NCBI GenBank assembly: GCA_002393835.1
Contig: DGTW01000265.1
Coordinates: forward strand, 1 to 8,424
DNA: 8,424 nt
Direction: 5' to 3'
From: Treponema sp. UBA4326
GTDB lineage: Bacteria; Spirochaetota; Spirochaetia; Treponematales; Treponemataceae
The position numbers and the translations under genes are program-made. The notes under the pieces are model-generated. The model was not told where the DNA came from and ran no database searches. It saw only the letters and a list, made by a program, of their open reading frames with translations. Positions 1 through 6,752 of this stretch are shown in pieces (positions within the stretch are counted from its first letter, which is position 1; every line of letters begins with the position of its first letter).

Positions 1-120
1 TCTCACAGATTCTGAAAGTTTTGGGTGGCTTTCATAAAATGCAAGTTTCCACCACAATCCACCACGCTCATCAAGCTCAAAAGTTGCGGTATCAGAGTTA
101 GTAACCTTATATTCTCTCAT
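1..120 (-). CDS. Partial hypothetical protein, N-terminal 40 codons
   Basis: An open frame starts with ATG at 120-118 and reads 40 codons without a stop to the window edge, so the C-terminus is missing. It begins MREYKVTNSD and continues with FELDERGGLWWKLAFYESH, a mix of charged and aromatic residues typical of a small folded soluble protein; no signal peptide is visible. It lies 29 nt downstream of the 194-aa gene on the same strand, so it is probably the third gene of that operon. The Shine-Dalgarno is weak: the nearest purine-rich stretch (AAAGGTCAGAG) is about 20 nt upstream, so translation may depend on coupling or the true start may differ. I do not recognise the family. Confidence 0.5.
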   Translation of the reverse strand, partial: MREYKVTNSDTATFELDERGGLWWKLAFYESHPKLSESVR

Positions 121-149
121 CGGAGTATGCAAGTTCTCTGACCTTTAGC

Positions 150-734
150 TTACAATATGATATCAAACAGCAAAGTTACAGCAACACTGCTTATTATTCC
201 TGCAAGTACACCGAGCCAAAAGTTTACATTAAAGTGAAAAAACGATTGTTTTTCTGCCCAATGAAGCTTTGTAGAGTCAAAGAATTTTTCTTCAAAAGAA
301 TCTATTAAAACAGAGACATGACTCCAATTCTGCAATGCAAGCTCAGTGTCATTTTTTCCTTCGTTTAATCTTGCATCTTTTGCAATTTTAAATATTTCTG
401 ATTTTGCTTTTATAAAATCAGATAAGAATTGTCCGTTATCAATAATACGCAGGTCAGCTTTTTTGTTATAAACTCTAGTAACATCGACATTAAAGTATTT
501 CAACTTCAATTTGAATGCATCTAAACACCCACGCTTTAAATGCGAATAGGCCTTTTGTGCTTGATAGTCTTCTGATTCATCATCAACATGAATGCGTTTT
601 AAATGGTCAAAAGCAGAATTGATTTCAAACAAGAGTTCGACGGGAAGAGTATTATTCTTAGCTTCTATCTCGCTGTAAATAACTTTTACGGTGTCATTAT
701 AAAACTGATAAACTTCTTGCTCTGTCATAATCAT
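150..734 (-). CDS. Helical protein with C-terminal membrane anchor (hypothetical)
   Basis: A 194-aa protein, mostly predicted helix. It carries an acidic/basic block around residues 40-80 (AFDHLKRIHV ... SHLKRGCLDAFK) and a single hydrophobic segment at about 172-192 (FWLGVLAGIISSVAVTLLF) just before the C-terminus. That makes it a likely tail-anchored inner-membrane protein with a cytoplasmic helical body. Its ATG overlaps the TGA of the 75-aa gene by 4 nt (ATGA), so the two are translationally coupled; ATG at codon 3 is an alternative start. Small helical proteins with one terminal membrane segment occur as effectors in some bacterial defence or toxin operons (SLATT-like, for example), but no catalytic motif is visible. 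The fold and function are not recognised. Confidence 0.75.
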   Translation of the reverse strand: MIMTEQEVYQFYNDTVKVIYSEIEAKNNTLPVELLFEINSAFDHLKRIHVDDESEDYQAQKAYSHLKRGCLDAFKLKLKYFNVDVTRVYNKKADLRIIDNGQFLSDFIKAKSEIFKIAKDARLNEGKNDTELALQNWSHVSVLIDSFEEKFFDSTKLHWAEKQSFFHFNVNFWLGVLAGIISSVAVTLLFDIIL

Positions 735-958
735 CTAAGGATTTTATCAATTTCAGCGTTCAAAGAAGTGGAATTTATAAGACTATCTCTTAAAATATTT
801 CCACGACCAATCACAGGAAATTCCGAAGTGAAAGAGAAAGGCTTGTTGTTTTTCTGTTCTAAATATGTGCGAAATTTTTCAGGGCTGATAGCTTTGATTT
901 GAGCAAGTGTCAGTCCTGTTATTTTCTCAGCATTTTTCTCGACTTTTGAAAAAAACAT
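731..958 (-). CDS. 75-aa hypothetical protein, first gene of operon
   Basis: A 75-aa soluble protein with no signal peptide or membrane segment. The N-terminal half is helical and charged (EKNAEKITGLTLAQIKAI, then SPEKFRTYLEQK). The second half contains the short motif FPVIGRGNILRDSL followed by an acidic helix (LNAEIDKILR). The start is well supported: AAGGAG lies at 967-972 with 8 nt spacing to ATG, and a good promoter sits at 989-1017. Its stop overlaps the next start (ATGA), so the two products are probably made in matched amounts. The FPVIGRGN...RD string looks like a conserved family signature, but I cannot name the family. A short soluble first gene coupled to a membrane-anchored second gene is compatible with an antitoxin/toxin-like or adaptor/effector pair; that is inference only. 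Confidence 0.75.
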   Translation of the reverse strand: MFFSKVEKNAEKITGLTLAQIKAISPEKFRTYLEQKNNKPFSFTSEFPVIGRGNILRDSLINSTSLNAEIDKILR

Positions 959-988
959 GAAATACTCTCCTTACTTCCAATTTTGTAT

Positions 989-1017
989 AGTATAAAACTC
1001 AAAATAGAAAATGTCTA
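989..1017 (-). promoter_or_regulatory. Sigma-70-type promoter for the 75-aa/194-aa operon
   Basis: On the minus strand, TAGACA (1017-1012, 5/6 to the -35 consensus) is followed by a 17-nt spacer and TATACT (994-989, 5/6 to the -10 consensus). Transcription would begin near 982, giving a leader of about 24 nt with AAGGAG 8 nt before the ATG at 958. The site separates this operon from the lipoprotein gene that ends at 1057. No clear intrinsic terminator hairpin was found in the 98-nt gap, so read-through from the caspase/lipoprotein operon is possible. Confidence 0.65.
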
Positions 1018-1056
1018 GTAGAATTTGCAGTTTTTTTTTACGGAGCTGAAAGACAT

Positions 1057-1623
1057 TCATTGGACTTTTTCTCCTATAGAATGAGAGGTTAATGTCAGAT
1101 TAACAATTTTTCCATTTGTATTACTTACCGTAATTGTAAAATCTGACTTAATGCTTGAAGTTCGTGAATAATTATAATTCGTTAGATAAACAATTACATT
1201 TCCGTTTGTTGTTTGCTTAAAGGTTTGTCCACTTTCTCCGCCACTAAAATAAGCATTGCTTGGTGTTTTTGACTCATCATACACAACAACATACAGTGTA
1301 CCTTTTTTTGAGTTTGCCCATGTGACGGTGTAATTGACATCTGCGTATGCAAAAAATGAATAGAAAAAATATTCCGAATCAACTCCCCCTTCAAAAGAAT
1401 CACTTTTACTGTCGGATTGATAAGAATCTGTTCCGCTACCATTGTTTTCTCCAGAAGTCTCATTTCCCGAAGAAGAAGCTTCGCCCGAAGTTCCATCAGA
1501 ATCACTATTTTCATACAGTTTCTCATTCAAGAAATTTGCGCAAGAAGACAGATATGTCAGTGTGAGCAGCGTGATTACAAAAAAAATTTTCAGCAATATG
1601 GTATCCTTATTCTGATTTTTCAT
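1057..1623 (-). CDS. Lipoprotein with Ser/Gly/Asp-rich linker and PPC-like beta domain
   Basis: A 188-aa protein from the ATG at 1623, chosen because AAGGGGGA lies just upstream; a GTG at 1641 would add six residues but has no comparable ribosome site. It begins with a basic stretch, a hydrophobic core and the lipobox-like YLSSC, so a lipoprotein anchored in the inner or outer membrane is expected. A roughly 40-residue low-complexity linker rich in Ser, Gly, Asp, Glu and Asn follows. The C-terminal ~105 residues are beta-rich, with FFYSFFAYADVNYTVTW, GTLYVVVYDES and GNVIVYLTNY, a pattern typical of bacterial pre-peptidase C-terminal (PPC)-like domains. It starts 19 nt after the stop of the large WD40-caspase gene, so it is probably co-transcribed and acts at the same envelope location. 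The binding partner is unknown; the PPC assignment is by pattern only. Confidence 0.82.
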   Translation of the reverse strand: MKNQNKDTILLKIFFVITLLTLTYLSSCANFLNEKLYENSDSDGTSGEASSSGNETSGENNGSGTDSYQSDSKSDSFEGGVDSEYFFYSFFAYADVNYTVTWANSKKGTLYVVVYDESKTPSNAYFSGGESGQTFKQTTNGNVIVYLTNYNYSRTSSIKSDFTITVSNTNGKIVNLTLTSHSIGEKVQ

Positions 1624-1642
1624 AACATCCCCCTTAAACACC

Positions 1643-4600
1643 CTAGAACGGCCAGCCGATTGTTACAGTCCAAGTATCCGTAAATCCACAATTAACGAAA
1701 TTCTTCAGTTTGTACTGTGCGCCGATGACAAAATGCTCAGCAAGTAGGATATCGCTTCCAACTGCGACTTCCCAGACAAAGCCGGTCTTTGCATCACTCT
1801 CATATACCGTTTTGATTACTACACCTGTTTTACTGTTGCTGCTGACAAATATTTCTTTTTCCTTTGCATCTCCGCTGAAATATCCACCGACTCCGCCACA
1901 CAGATATGGTCGCAGTCGTTTGAAAGTGTACGAATAGCCCAAAAGGAATTTTATGTCGGCATCAAGTTTCCTTATGTCTTTCCCGCTTTCGCTTTTTTCT
2001 GCGCCCTTGTAGATGATGTCGCTTCCGACACCAGCGTAGAAATGCTTCCAGCCTAAGAAATAGAACTCAGGGCTTATGTCAAATCCGCTGCCAAACCTTG
2101 TGTTTCCATAGCCAAGGCCGACATATATTCCTTTCCCTCGTGAGCGTTGGTCTGCTCCGGAACTTCGTGAAGTTTTCTTTGCTTCTTTTTTCGCAGACGC
2201 AAGGGCTTCCTCAAAATTCCCGACATCGCTGTCATCAGTCCGCACAGTTACCCAGTCCGTCCGCTTCCCGCCGTCAAGCGAGACCTCATGGAACTGAGGT
2301 GACTGCCTGTTCCCTGTCGCCACAACGGAGAAGTCTCCCCTCAACGGTGAGTTCCACGGACTCTGCCGTGCTAGCCCCATCTTCTCATAGATGTTCGGGA
2401 CTTCGTAGCCTACATACTGAGTTATTTCCTTTATTGAGAGGGTCGAGTCGGCGTTGTAGTTTGCCTTGCCCGAGATGGCCTCCATAATCGCATAGGTGAA
2501 GATTCCGTGCCCCTTGTACCCCTCGGCCGCTGTCTGGGAGTTCGCCGAGGCCGTAAGGATTACCTGGCCGCTCGTATGAGCGAGATGCTCCAAAGCCGTC
2601 TTCTGCGCAAGCTCGTTTCCTTGCGCCTTGGCGTCGATGAAAGCCCCGGAATAGCAGGTGTCGAGCAGGATTATCGTGTTCAGGGACTGAATCTCGGAAA
2701 GACTCTCCGTGAGGAAGTGCTTTGAGACACCGACCTTTGGATAGTCTGAGTCAGACTTTGCGAGCGTATCGGAAGGAAGATAATAGTACTCACCGCCGTA
2801 GTTAACGCCGTGCCCCGCAAGGTGCAGGACAAACATGTCATCGGGCTTGACCTTCGAGGAGAATGTCTCGAACGCTTTCTGGATATTATCTTTGCTGACA
2901 TCCGAATCGAGCAGGGTCATAACATTCACCGAGCCGTACAATCCGCCCGGCGAGGCCTTGAACGACTCTATTATGCCTGTCGCATCCGCAACGGAATATT
3001 TGAGGTTGTTCTGTGGCATTTTGATGTACTTGTCAACTCCGATTGCGAGCACATAAAGGTTCGAGTCCTCGACCTTCCCCTGCCAGCTGAGGGTGGATGA
3101 GACATGGCGGCTCTCGATTTTGTTGGCTGAGTTCGCCGCATAGGCCTCAAAGACATTCTCGCCCTTCGCAAGAGTGACATCGCAGGTGTAGATGAACCTC
3201 TGCCCGGCCTTGCTCTTTTCGCCCGAGGAGACCTGCATGGCTTTTCCGTTCTGCGAGAGGTAGACATAGCCGATTCCGCCGCCCGTGTCCTGCACGGAGA
3301 ACTCAACCTTTACATTTCGGGCAGTCGCCATCGGTGCTTGTGTGAACTGCACCCTCGGGGCGTCGCCAGTGGCGACAATCTTCTTGAGCGGGTTCTCGCC
3401 GATGTCCTTCCCCTCAAGCTTAGCCTGCACCAAGTCGGGGCGGTAGAGCGTGTCGTAGAGCTGGCCCAGCTCGAAGACCTGCATTCCGTCTACGAGGTGG
3501 ACGAATTTGTTGATTCCGCCGGGGGAGCCGGTGAAGTAGCCTTCGGGGGTGTAGGTGAACCAATCACCGCTGGAGTCGAAAATATGACTAGTAAGCAATT
3601 TTCCTGTAGCAATTGAAAATCTTAGTGTTACAGAACTGTTAGGACGAATAAGTAGATTGTTATTATCATTTGTAATACATATTCTGTTAGTACTCGTTTG
3701 GGGTAAATTGGTTTTGATTCGACTTATCAAAGTTCCTTTGCTGATAGTTTTCAAATCTATTCCATATGTTCCATCAGTAAATCCAATATATTCAGCGTAA
3801 AATTCTTCATTAGGTGAAAATTCTAGTCTATCTCCCCCTATTTTTGATAGAATTATGTTACTGTTAATTGTTTTCCATGTCTCAGTTTCATATAAAATGT
3901 ACTTATCCTGAAAGTCTCCTCTTTTGGTACGAGCTTCTACACTTGTTGTGAAGAATGCATACTTATCATTTTTTGAAAATTTTATCTCGTCACCAACTGT
4001 ATTATCGTGTCCATATGTGCAGCAGTCTTCTTCATGTACAAGAATGCCGGAAATAGTGTCGATAATTATATGTTTATAATATGTGTCAAGAACTATAAAT
4101 TTTCCTGTACTACTTAATTCTTTAGTATCTAATTCATCAATGCCATAATCACTTAGAAAAAAGGATAGTCTAATATTTTTCTTTTCTACATCGTAAATAG
4201 TCATTCTGCCAGATTCTTCACCATAGCAGATGACTTTTCCATCTTTTGAAGCGGTTAAAGATTCCCATATCTTCAATTTTTCATAATTAAATACATGATA
4301 TATTTTTGTATCGACAATAGTTTTCTTCAGATGAAAATCAAAATATGCTAAATTATTATTTTGCCAAAAAAAACATTTGTCAGTTGCTATAACACTGCTT
4401 GAAATTCTTATGTTAGCATTGGCGGCCTCTGGAAAATTTATTTTTTCTCCCATAAAATTTTGACTATAGACAGACTTTATATTTTTCCCTTCAAATTCAT
4501 AAAATAATTCTCCATCTCCTTCCATAATGAAATCTCCGCCTCTAGCAAAATTAATATCTGGATATTTGCGTACTGTAGAAAAATCATCTAGTTTTTTCAC

Positions 4601-5671
4601 AACAATATAATCAGAGTAGTATTCAGGAAATGTAAATTCTTCAGAACCCGGTCTAAGTGTAAAACTCTCTATCCGTTCACAATTAAAAGAAGATATTTGT
4701 TTACCAGAATATATGTCATAAACAACGATTCTGTGATTATAGTATTCATCAAAAATAACAATTTGCTTTTCATTTTCTGTAAACTGTAATAAACGCGGAC
4801 TAATATCAAGTGTTTTAATTTTTTTTCCTGTATTTATGTCGTAAACAAAAGTTTTGTCTCTCTCTCCAGCGACAAGATACCTTCCTAAATAACTTATAGC
4901 AAAGTTAGTATAAGAAGAGTCGTCTAAATAGATTTGTCGTACAATTTTTTTCTGAAAAACATCCCAAATTACTATACAGCTCTGAAAATTAGTACTATCT
5001 GCAAAATTTGCGCATATATATGTCCCATTGCCTGAAAATGTAAGGCGCTTAGAATATGTGGACTTATATAGTTTTTTTGATGACAATGTATATAAAAGTT
5101 TTTTTTCGGCAAAATCATAAACATAAATTTCGTTTGACGCAAGAATTGCAAATAATGTTCCATCTGGTGAAAATTGAACGGCACAATCAATTCTATTTTT
5201 TTCCCCTATTACCCACCAATCATATATAGATTTACCGGTTTCTACACTCACAATACTTACTTCAGTTTTTAACTTTTCCTTTGCCGGATCCCATGGTTTA
5301 ACATAAATAATATATTTTCCTGTTGGGGAAAAATCTACAGTATTACCTCCAAAAAACTGTTCAGCCTGTCCCTTGCCATCTATGAAACCATAAAAAGAGC
5401 GTATAATTTTCCCTGTTGAAACATCCCATACCTTCATATCATTACCAACGGACAATAAATATTGGCCGTTCATACTATATTTTACGAAGTTTATACCATC
5501 ATTGTGTCCTTCCTGCACTACAACTCTTGGAGGATTTCCTGTTGGTGTATAAATTGTTTCAGCTGGGGAGGGCTCCTCTGTTAGCAGTTCAAACTTTCGG
5601 GTATTTTGAGCAAATGCAAAAGCAACCTCAAAAAGACAAATAATTATGCAAGAAAACTTCTTATTCATCAT
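1643..5671 (-). CDS. Secreted WD40-caspase protein with C-terminal outer-membrane-type barrel
   Basis: A 1342-aa protein. AGAGGAAG precedes the first of two adjacent ATGs, and residues 1-22 are a signal peptide (IIICLFEVAFAFA|Q). Residues ~50-690 hold many degenerate WD40-type blades (FSPDGTLFAILASNEIYVYD, YLLSVGNDMKVWDVSTGK), enough for about two propellers. A post-propeller segment (SGDWFTYTPEGYFTGS, ~700) and an Ig-like domain (~774-865) follow. Residues ~872-1110 form a caspase-like C14 peptidase: LYVLAIGVDKY, His954 in LAGHGV and Cys1006 in LLDTCYSGAF, both present, so activity is likely. After a charged linker, residues ~1180-1342 show alternating strands with Gly/aromatics and a terminal Trp-Pro-Phe, as in OmpA/opacity-type barrels. 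I infer an outer-membrane-anchored protease with a propeller sensor or binding part. Base composition switches sharply near 3585, suggesting domain exchange. It heads an operon with the lipoprotein. Confidence 0.88.
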   Translation of the reverse strand: MMNKKFSCIIICLFEVAFAFAQNTRKFELLTEEPSPAETIYTPTGNPPRVVVQEGHNDGINFVKYSMNGQYLLSVGNDMKVWDVSTGKIIRSFYGFIDGKGQAEQFFGGNTVDFSPTGKYIIYVKPWDPAKEKLKTEVSIVSVETGKSIYDWWVIGEKNRIDCAVQFSPDGTLFAILASNEIYVYDFAEKKLLYTLSSKKLYKSTYSKRLTFSGNGTYICANFADSTNFQSCIVIWDVFQKKIVRQIYLDDSSYTNFAISYLGRYLVAGERDKTFVYDINTGKKIKTLDISPRLLQFTENEKQIVIFDEYYNHRIVVYDIYSGKQISSFNCERIESFTLRPGSEEFTFPEYYSDYIVVKKLDDFSTVRKYPDINFARGGDFIMEGDGELFYEFEGKNIKSVYSQNFMGEKINFPEAANANIRISSSVIATDKCFFWQNNNLAYFDFHLKKTIVDTKIYHVFNYEKLKIWESLTASKDGKVICYGEESGRMTIYDVEKKNIRLSFFLSDYGIDELDTKELSSTGKFIVLDTYYKHIIIDTISGILVHEEDCCTYGHDNTVGDEIKFSKNDKYAFFTTSVEARTKRGDFQDKYILYETETWKTINSNIILSKIGGDRLEFSPNEEFYAEYIGFTDGTYGIDLKTISKGTLISRIKTNLPQTSTNRICITNDNNNLLIRPNSSVTLRFSIATGKLLTSHIFDSSGDWFTYTPEGYFTGSPGGINKFVHLVDGMQVFELGQLYDTLYRPDLVQAKLEGKDIGENPLKKIVATGDAPRVQFTQAPMATARNVKVEFSVQDTGGGIGYVYLSQNGKAMQVSSGEKSKAGQRFIYTCDVTLAKGENVFEAYAANSANKIESRHVSSTLSWQGKVEDSNLYVLAIGVDKYIKMPQNNLKYSVADATGIIESFKASPGGLYGSVNVMTLLDSDVSKDNIQKAFETFSSKVKPDDMFVLHLAGHGVNYGGEYYYLPSDTLAKSDSDYPKVGVSKHFLTESLSEIQSLNTIILLDTCYSGAFIDAKAQGNELAQKTALEHLAHTSGQVILTASANSQTAAEGYKGHGIFTYAIMEAISGKANYNADSTLSIKEITQYVGYEVPNIYEKMGLARQSPWNSPLRGDFSVVATGNRQSPQFHEVSLDGGKRTDWVTVRTDDSDVGNFEEALASAKKEAKKTSRSSGADQRSRGKGIYVGLGYGNTRFGSGFDISPEFYFLGWKHFYAGVGSDIIYKGAEKSESGKDIRKLDADIKFLLGYSYTFKRLRPYLCGGVGGYFSGDAKEKEIFVSSNSKTGVVIKTVYESDAKTGFVWEVAVGSDILLAEHFVIGAQYKLKNFVNCGFTDTWTVTIGWPF

Positions 5672-5749
5672 AGCTTCCTCTTATTATTTCTTGTTAGTAG
5701 TGAAAATGGCTTTTATCAATGAATAAATAACTACGAAAAAACTTCACAT

Positions 5750-5788
5750 GAAAAAGCACCAGAAAACTTAATTCTCAGGTGCTTTTTC
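5750..5788 (-). terminator. Intrinsic terminator after the Cys-rich peptide gene
   Basis: GAAAAAGCACC (5750-5760) and GGTGCTTTTTC (5778-5788) form a perfect 11-bp stem around a 17-nt loop. Read on the minus strand the 3' arm supplies the U-rich stretch. It begins 5 nt after the stop codon of the 67-aa gene, and so separates that gene from the WD40-caspase gene. The caspase gene must therefore have its own promoter in 5672-5749; that stretch is AT-rich and shows no convincing -35/-10 pair. Confidence 0.75.
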
Positions 5789-5793
5789 AATCT

Positions 5794-5997
5794 CTACCTA
5801 TAACTGTGTGACTGATAAGCATGTCCGCAGCTACAATAACAATGACTTGCTACATCTTTTGCATGCGAAAAATAAGTACACTTGCAAACTTTGCAATTCA
5901 TTTTCTGACTTCTAATATGCCCGGCCGCAGCGACAGATGACACAACTATAAGCATAGCAAATAGGATAAAAATAGTTTTCTTAGATGGCTTTTTCAT
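5794..5997 (-). CDS. Secreted small Cys/His-rich peptide
   Basis: A 67-aa protein with a strong ribosome site (AAAGGAGG, about 6 nt before ATG). Residues 1-25 form a classic signal peptide: basic MKKPSKK, a hydrophobic core, and a likely cleavage after VAAA. The mature ~42 residues hold six cysteines and several histidines in two clusters, C35-x2-C38-x-C40 with H45, and H52-C53-x-C55-x-C57-x-H59. This spacing suits metal binding (zinc or copper) or disulfide bonding in the periplasm. It is monocistronic, with its own promoter, a structured leader and a terminator. It might be a metal buffer, a redox-active peptide or a secreted zinc-ribbon-like fragment. No family is recognised, and it is short enough that database hits may be few. 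Confidence 0.72.
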   Translation of the reverse strand: MKKPSKKTIFILFAMLIVVSSVAAAGHIRSQKMNCKVCKCTYFSHAKDVASHCYCSCGHAYQSHSYR

Positions 5998-6028
5998 AAA
6001 AACCTCCTTTCAAAAACTTTATATATAA

Positions 6029-6087
6029 AAAATGTCGGCGCCTTTACTTTCACCGAAAGTGGTATTAATACCAGCGCCTAACATTTT
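6029..6087 (-). ncRNA. Candidate structured leader RNA (three-way junction) of the Cys-rich peptide gene
   Basis: The outer arms AATGT (6031-6035)/ACATT (6081-6085) and GGCGC (6037-6041)/GCGCC (6074-6078) enclose two further hairpins: ACTTTC-ACC-GAAAGT (6046-6060) and the perfect palindrome GGTATTAATACC (6061-6072). Two extra A-T pairs extend the base. On the minus strand the folded element lies between the promoter (6126-6154) and the ATG at 5997, and is followed directly by six U residues, so it could act as an attenuator or riboswitch-like element. It matches no riboswitch class I can recall. The same palindrome would also form on the plus strand, so a bidirectional terminator or a protein-binding DNA cruciform are alternatives. 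Confidence 0.45.
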
Positions 6088-6125
6088 CTTTAATAATTAA
6101 GAATTGCAATTTTAATGTTATCTTA

Positions 6126-6154
6126 ATTTTACATTACGATATTGCTGTTGTAAA
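6126..6154 (-). promoter_or_regulatory. Sigma-70-type promoter for the Cys-rich peptide gene
   Basis: On the minus strand, TTTACA (6154-6149, 5/6 to the -35 consensus), a 17-nt spacer and TAAAAT (6131-6126, 5/6 to the -10 consensus). Predicted start near 6119, giving a leader of about 120 nt that contains the whole three-way-junction element. The surrounding DNA is very AT-rich, so chance matches are commoner than usual. Confidence 0.55.
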
Positions 6155-6245
6155 GTAAAATTTATCTTAAAAACAAGTTTTTCCCCTCTTCCAGCCTAAC
6201 TAAACTACTAGATTTTTCATCGATTTTTTCCGCTATCCTTTAGTC

Positions 6246-6260
6246 ATAAGCGCTTATAAA
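6246..6260 (+). promoter_or_regulatory. Perfect 12-bp palindrome overlapping a possible -10 of the lysis-like operon
   Basis: ATAAGCGCTTAT at 6246-6257 is an exact inverted repeat. It overlaps TATAAA (6255-6260), the best -10 candidate upstream of the NlpC/P60 start at 6285; no good -35 lies 17 nt upstream. A promoter with a poor -35 and a palindrome over the -10 suggests an operator for a dimeric repressor or activator. The nearby LuxR-type and HU-like proteins are possible binders, but nothing in the sequence links them directly. Confidence 0.4.
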
Positions 6261-6284
6261 TCTTAACTAAAGGAGATTCCCCTT

Positions 6285-6752
6285 ATGGAACAAAACAAAA
6301 CGGACACGCACAAATATCTGTGCGATTACGCAAATGACCTTCGGAAAAAAGGTCTTCCCAATGACGAGATTTTCCACAATCTGTTGGGTGAGTTTAACGG
6401 CACGCCTTACATCTGGGGCGGGTCATCAATCGACGGAAGCGACTGCTCCGGTACGGTCTGCGCCTGCCTCAATACGATTTTCGGCAAAAGAATCCGTGTG
6501 ACGGCTGACAGCCTTTACAAGAAATTCTTCACCAAAGAAGCGAAGGGCTACGACAGAATACAGGCAGCGTTCTTCCTTGACGAGGGCGGAAAGGCTGTCC
6601 ATGTCTCGGGTTATATGGGCGAAGGACTTTTCCTCAACGAGTCACGAATAGAGAAGAACGGCGGAAGGCCACGGACTCTCTGCGAGCTTAAGGCCATGTA
6701 CCCGTCATTCCTCATGGTTCGGAGAAAGCTGGAGGAAAAGCGATGGGCGTGA
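6285..6752 (+). CDS. NlpC/P60-family endopeptidase, endolysin-like
   Basis: A 155-aa single-domain protein of the NlpC/P60 cysteine peptidase family, which cleaves peptide bonds in peptidoglycan stems. The catalytic cysteine is Cys54 in YIWGGSSIDGSDCSGTVC, the general-base histidine is His106 in KAVHVSGYMG, and Asn118 (LFLNES) is a candidate third residue. There is no signal peptide, lipobox or cell-wall-binding repeat, unlike housekeeping wall hydrolases but as in phage endolysins that need a holin. AAAGGAG lies 9 nt before the ATG. Its stop overlaps the next start by 10 nt, so translation is coupled. Together with the membrane and spanin-like genes downstream this reads as the enzyme of a lysis or release cassette. 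A role in phage tail or wall maturation is less likely. Confidence 0.85.
   Translation: MEQNKTDTHKYLCDYANDLRKKGLPNDEIFHNLLGEFNGTPYIWGGSSIDGSDCSGTVCACLNTIFGKRIRVTADSLYKKFFTKEAKGYDRIQAAFFLDEGGKAVHVSGYMGEGLFLNESRIEKNGGRPRTLCELKAMYPSFLMVRRKLEEKRWA

Noticed and set aside
1031..1056. T-run near 1031-1039 as a terminator
   Set aside because: It would serve the plus strand, where no gene precedes it, and there is no stable hairpin before it. It is also in the wrong orientation for the lipoprotein operon.
1624..1641. GTG start adding six residues to the lipoprotein
   Set aside because: The AAGGGGGA ribosome site lies inside this extension and is correctly placed for the ATG at 1623; the shorter form also gives a normal signal peptide.
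2098..3616. Several long open frames on the plus strand and other minus frames across the caspase region
   Set aside because: They lie opposite or out of phase with the GC-rich half of the WD40-caspase gene, lack ribosome sites and have unnatural Arg/Ser/Pro-rich composition.
6031..6085. Integron attC site (GCCTAAC and GTTAGGC-like ends)
   Set aside because: The core-like ends are in the wrong order: each strand begins with GTT/GTC and ends with AAC/GAC, whereas attC begins with RYYYAAC and ends with GTTRRRY. No integrase or cassette layout is seen.
6031..6085. Hammerhead ribozyme from the three-way junction
   Set aside because: The CUGAUGA core is absent on both strands.
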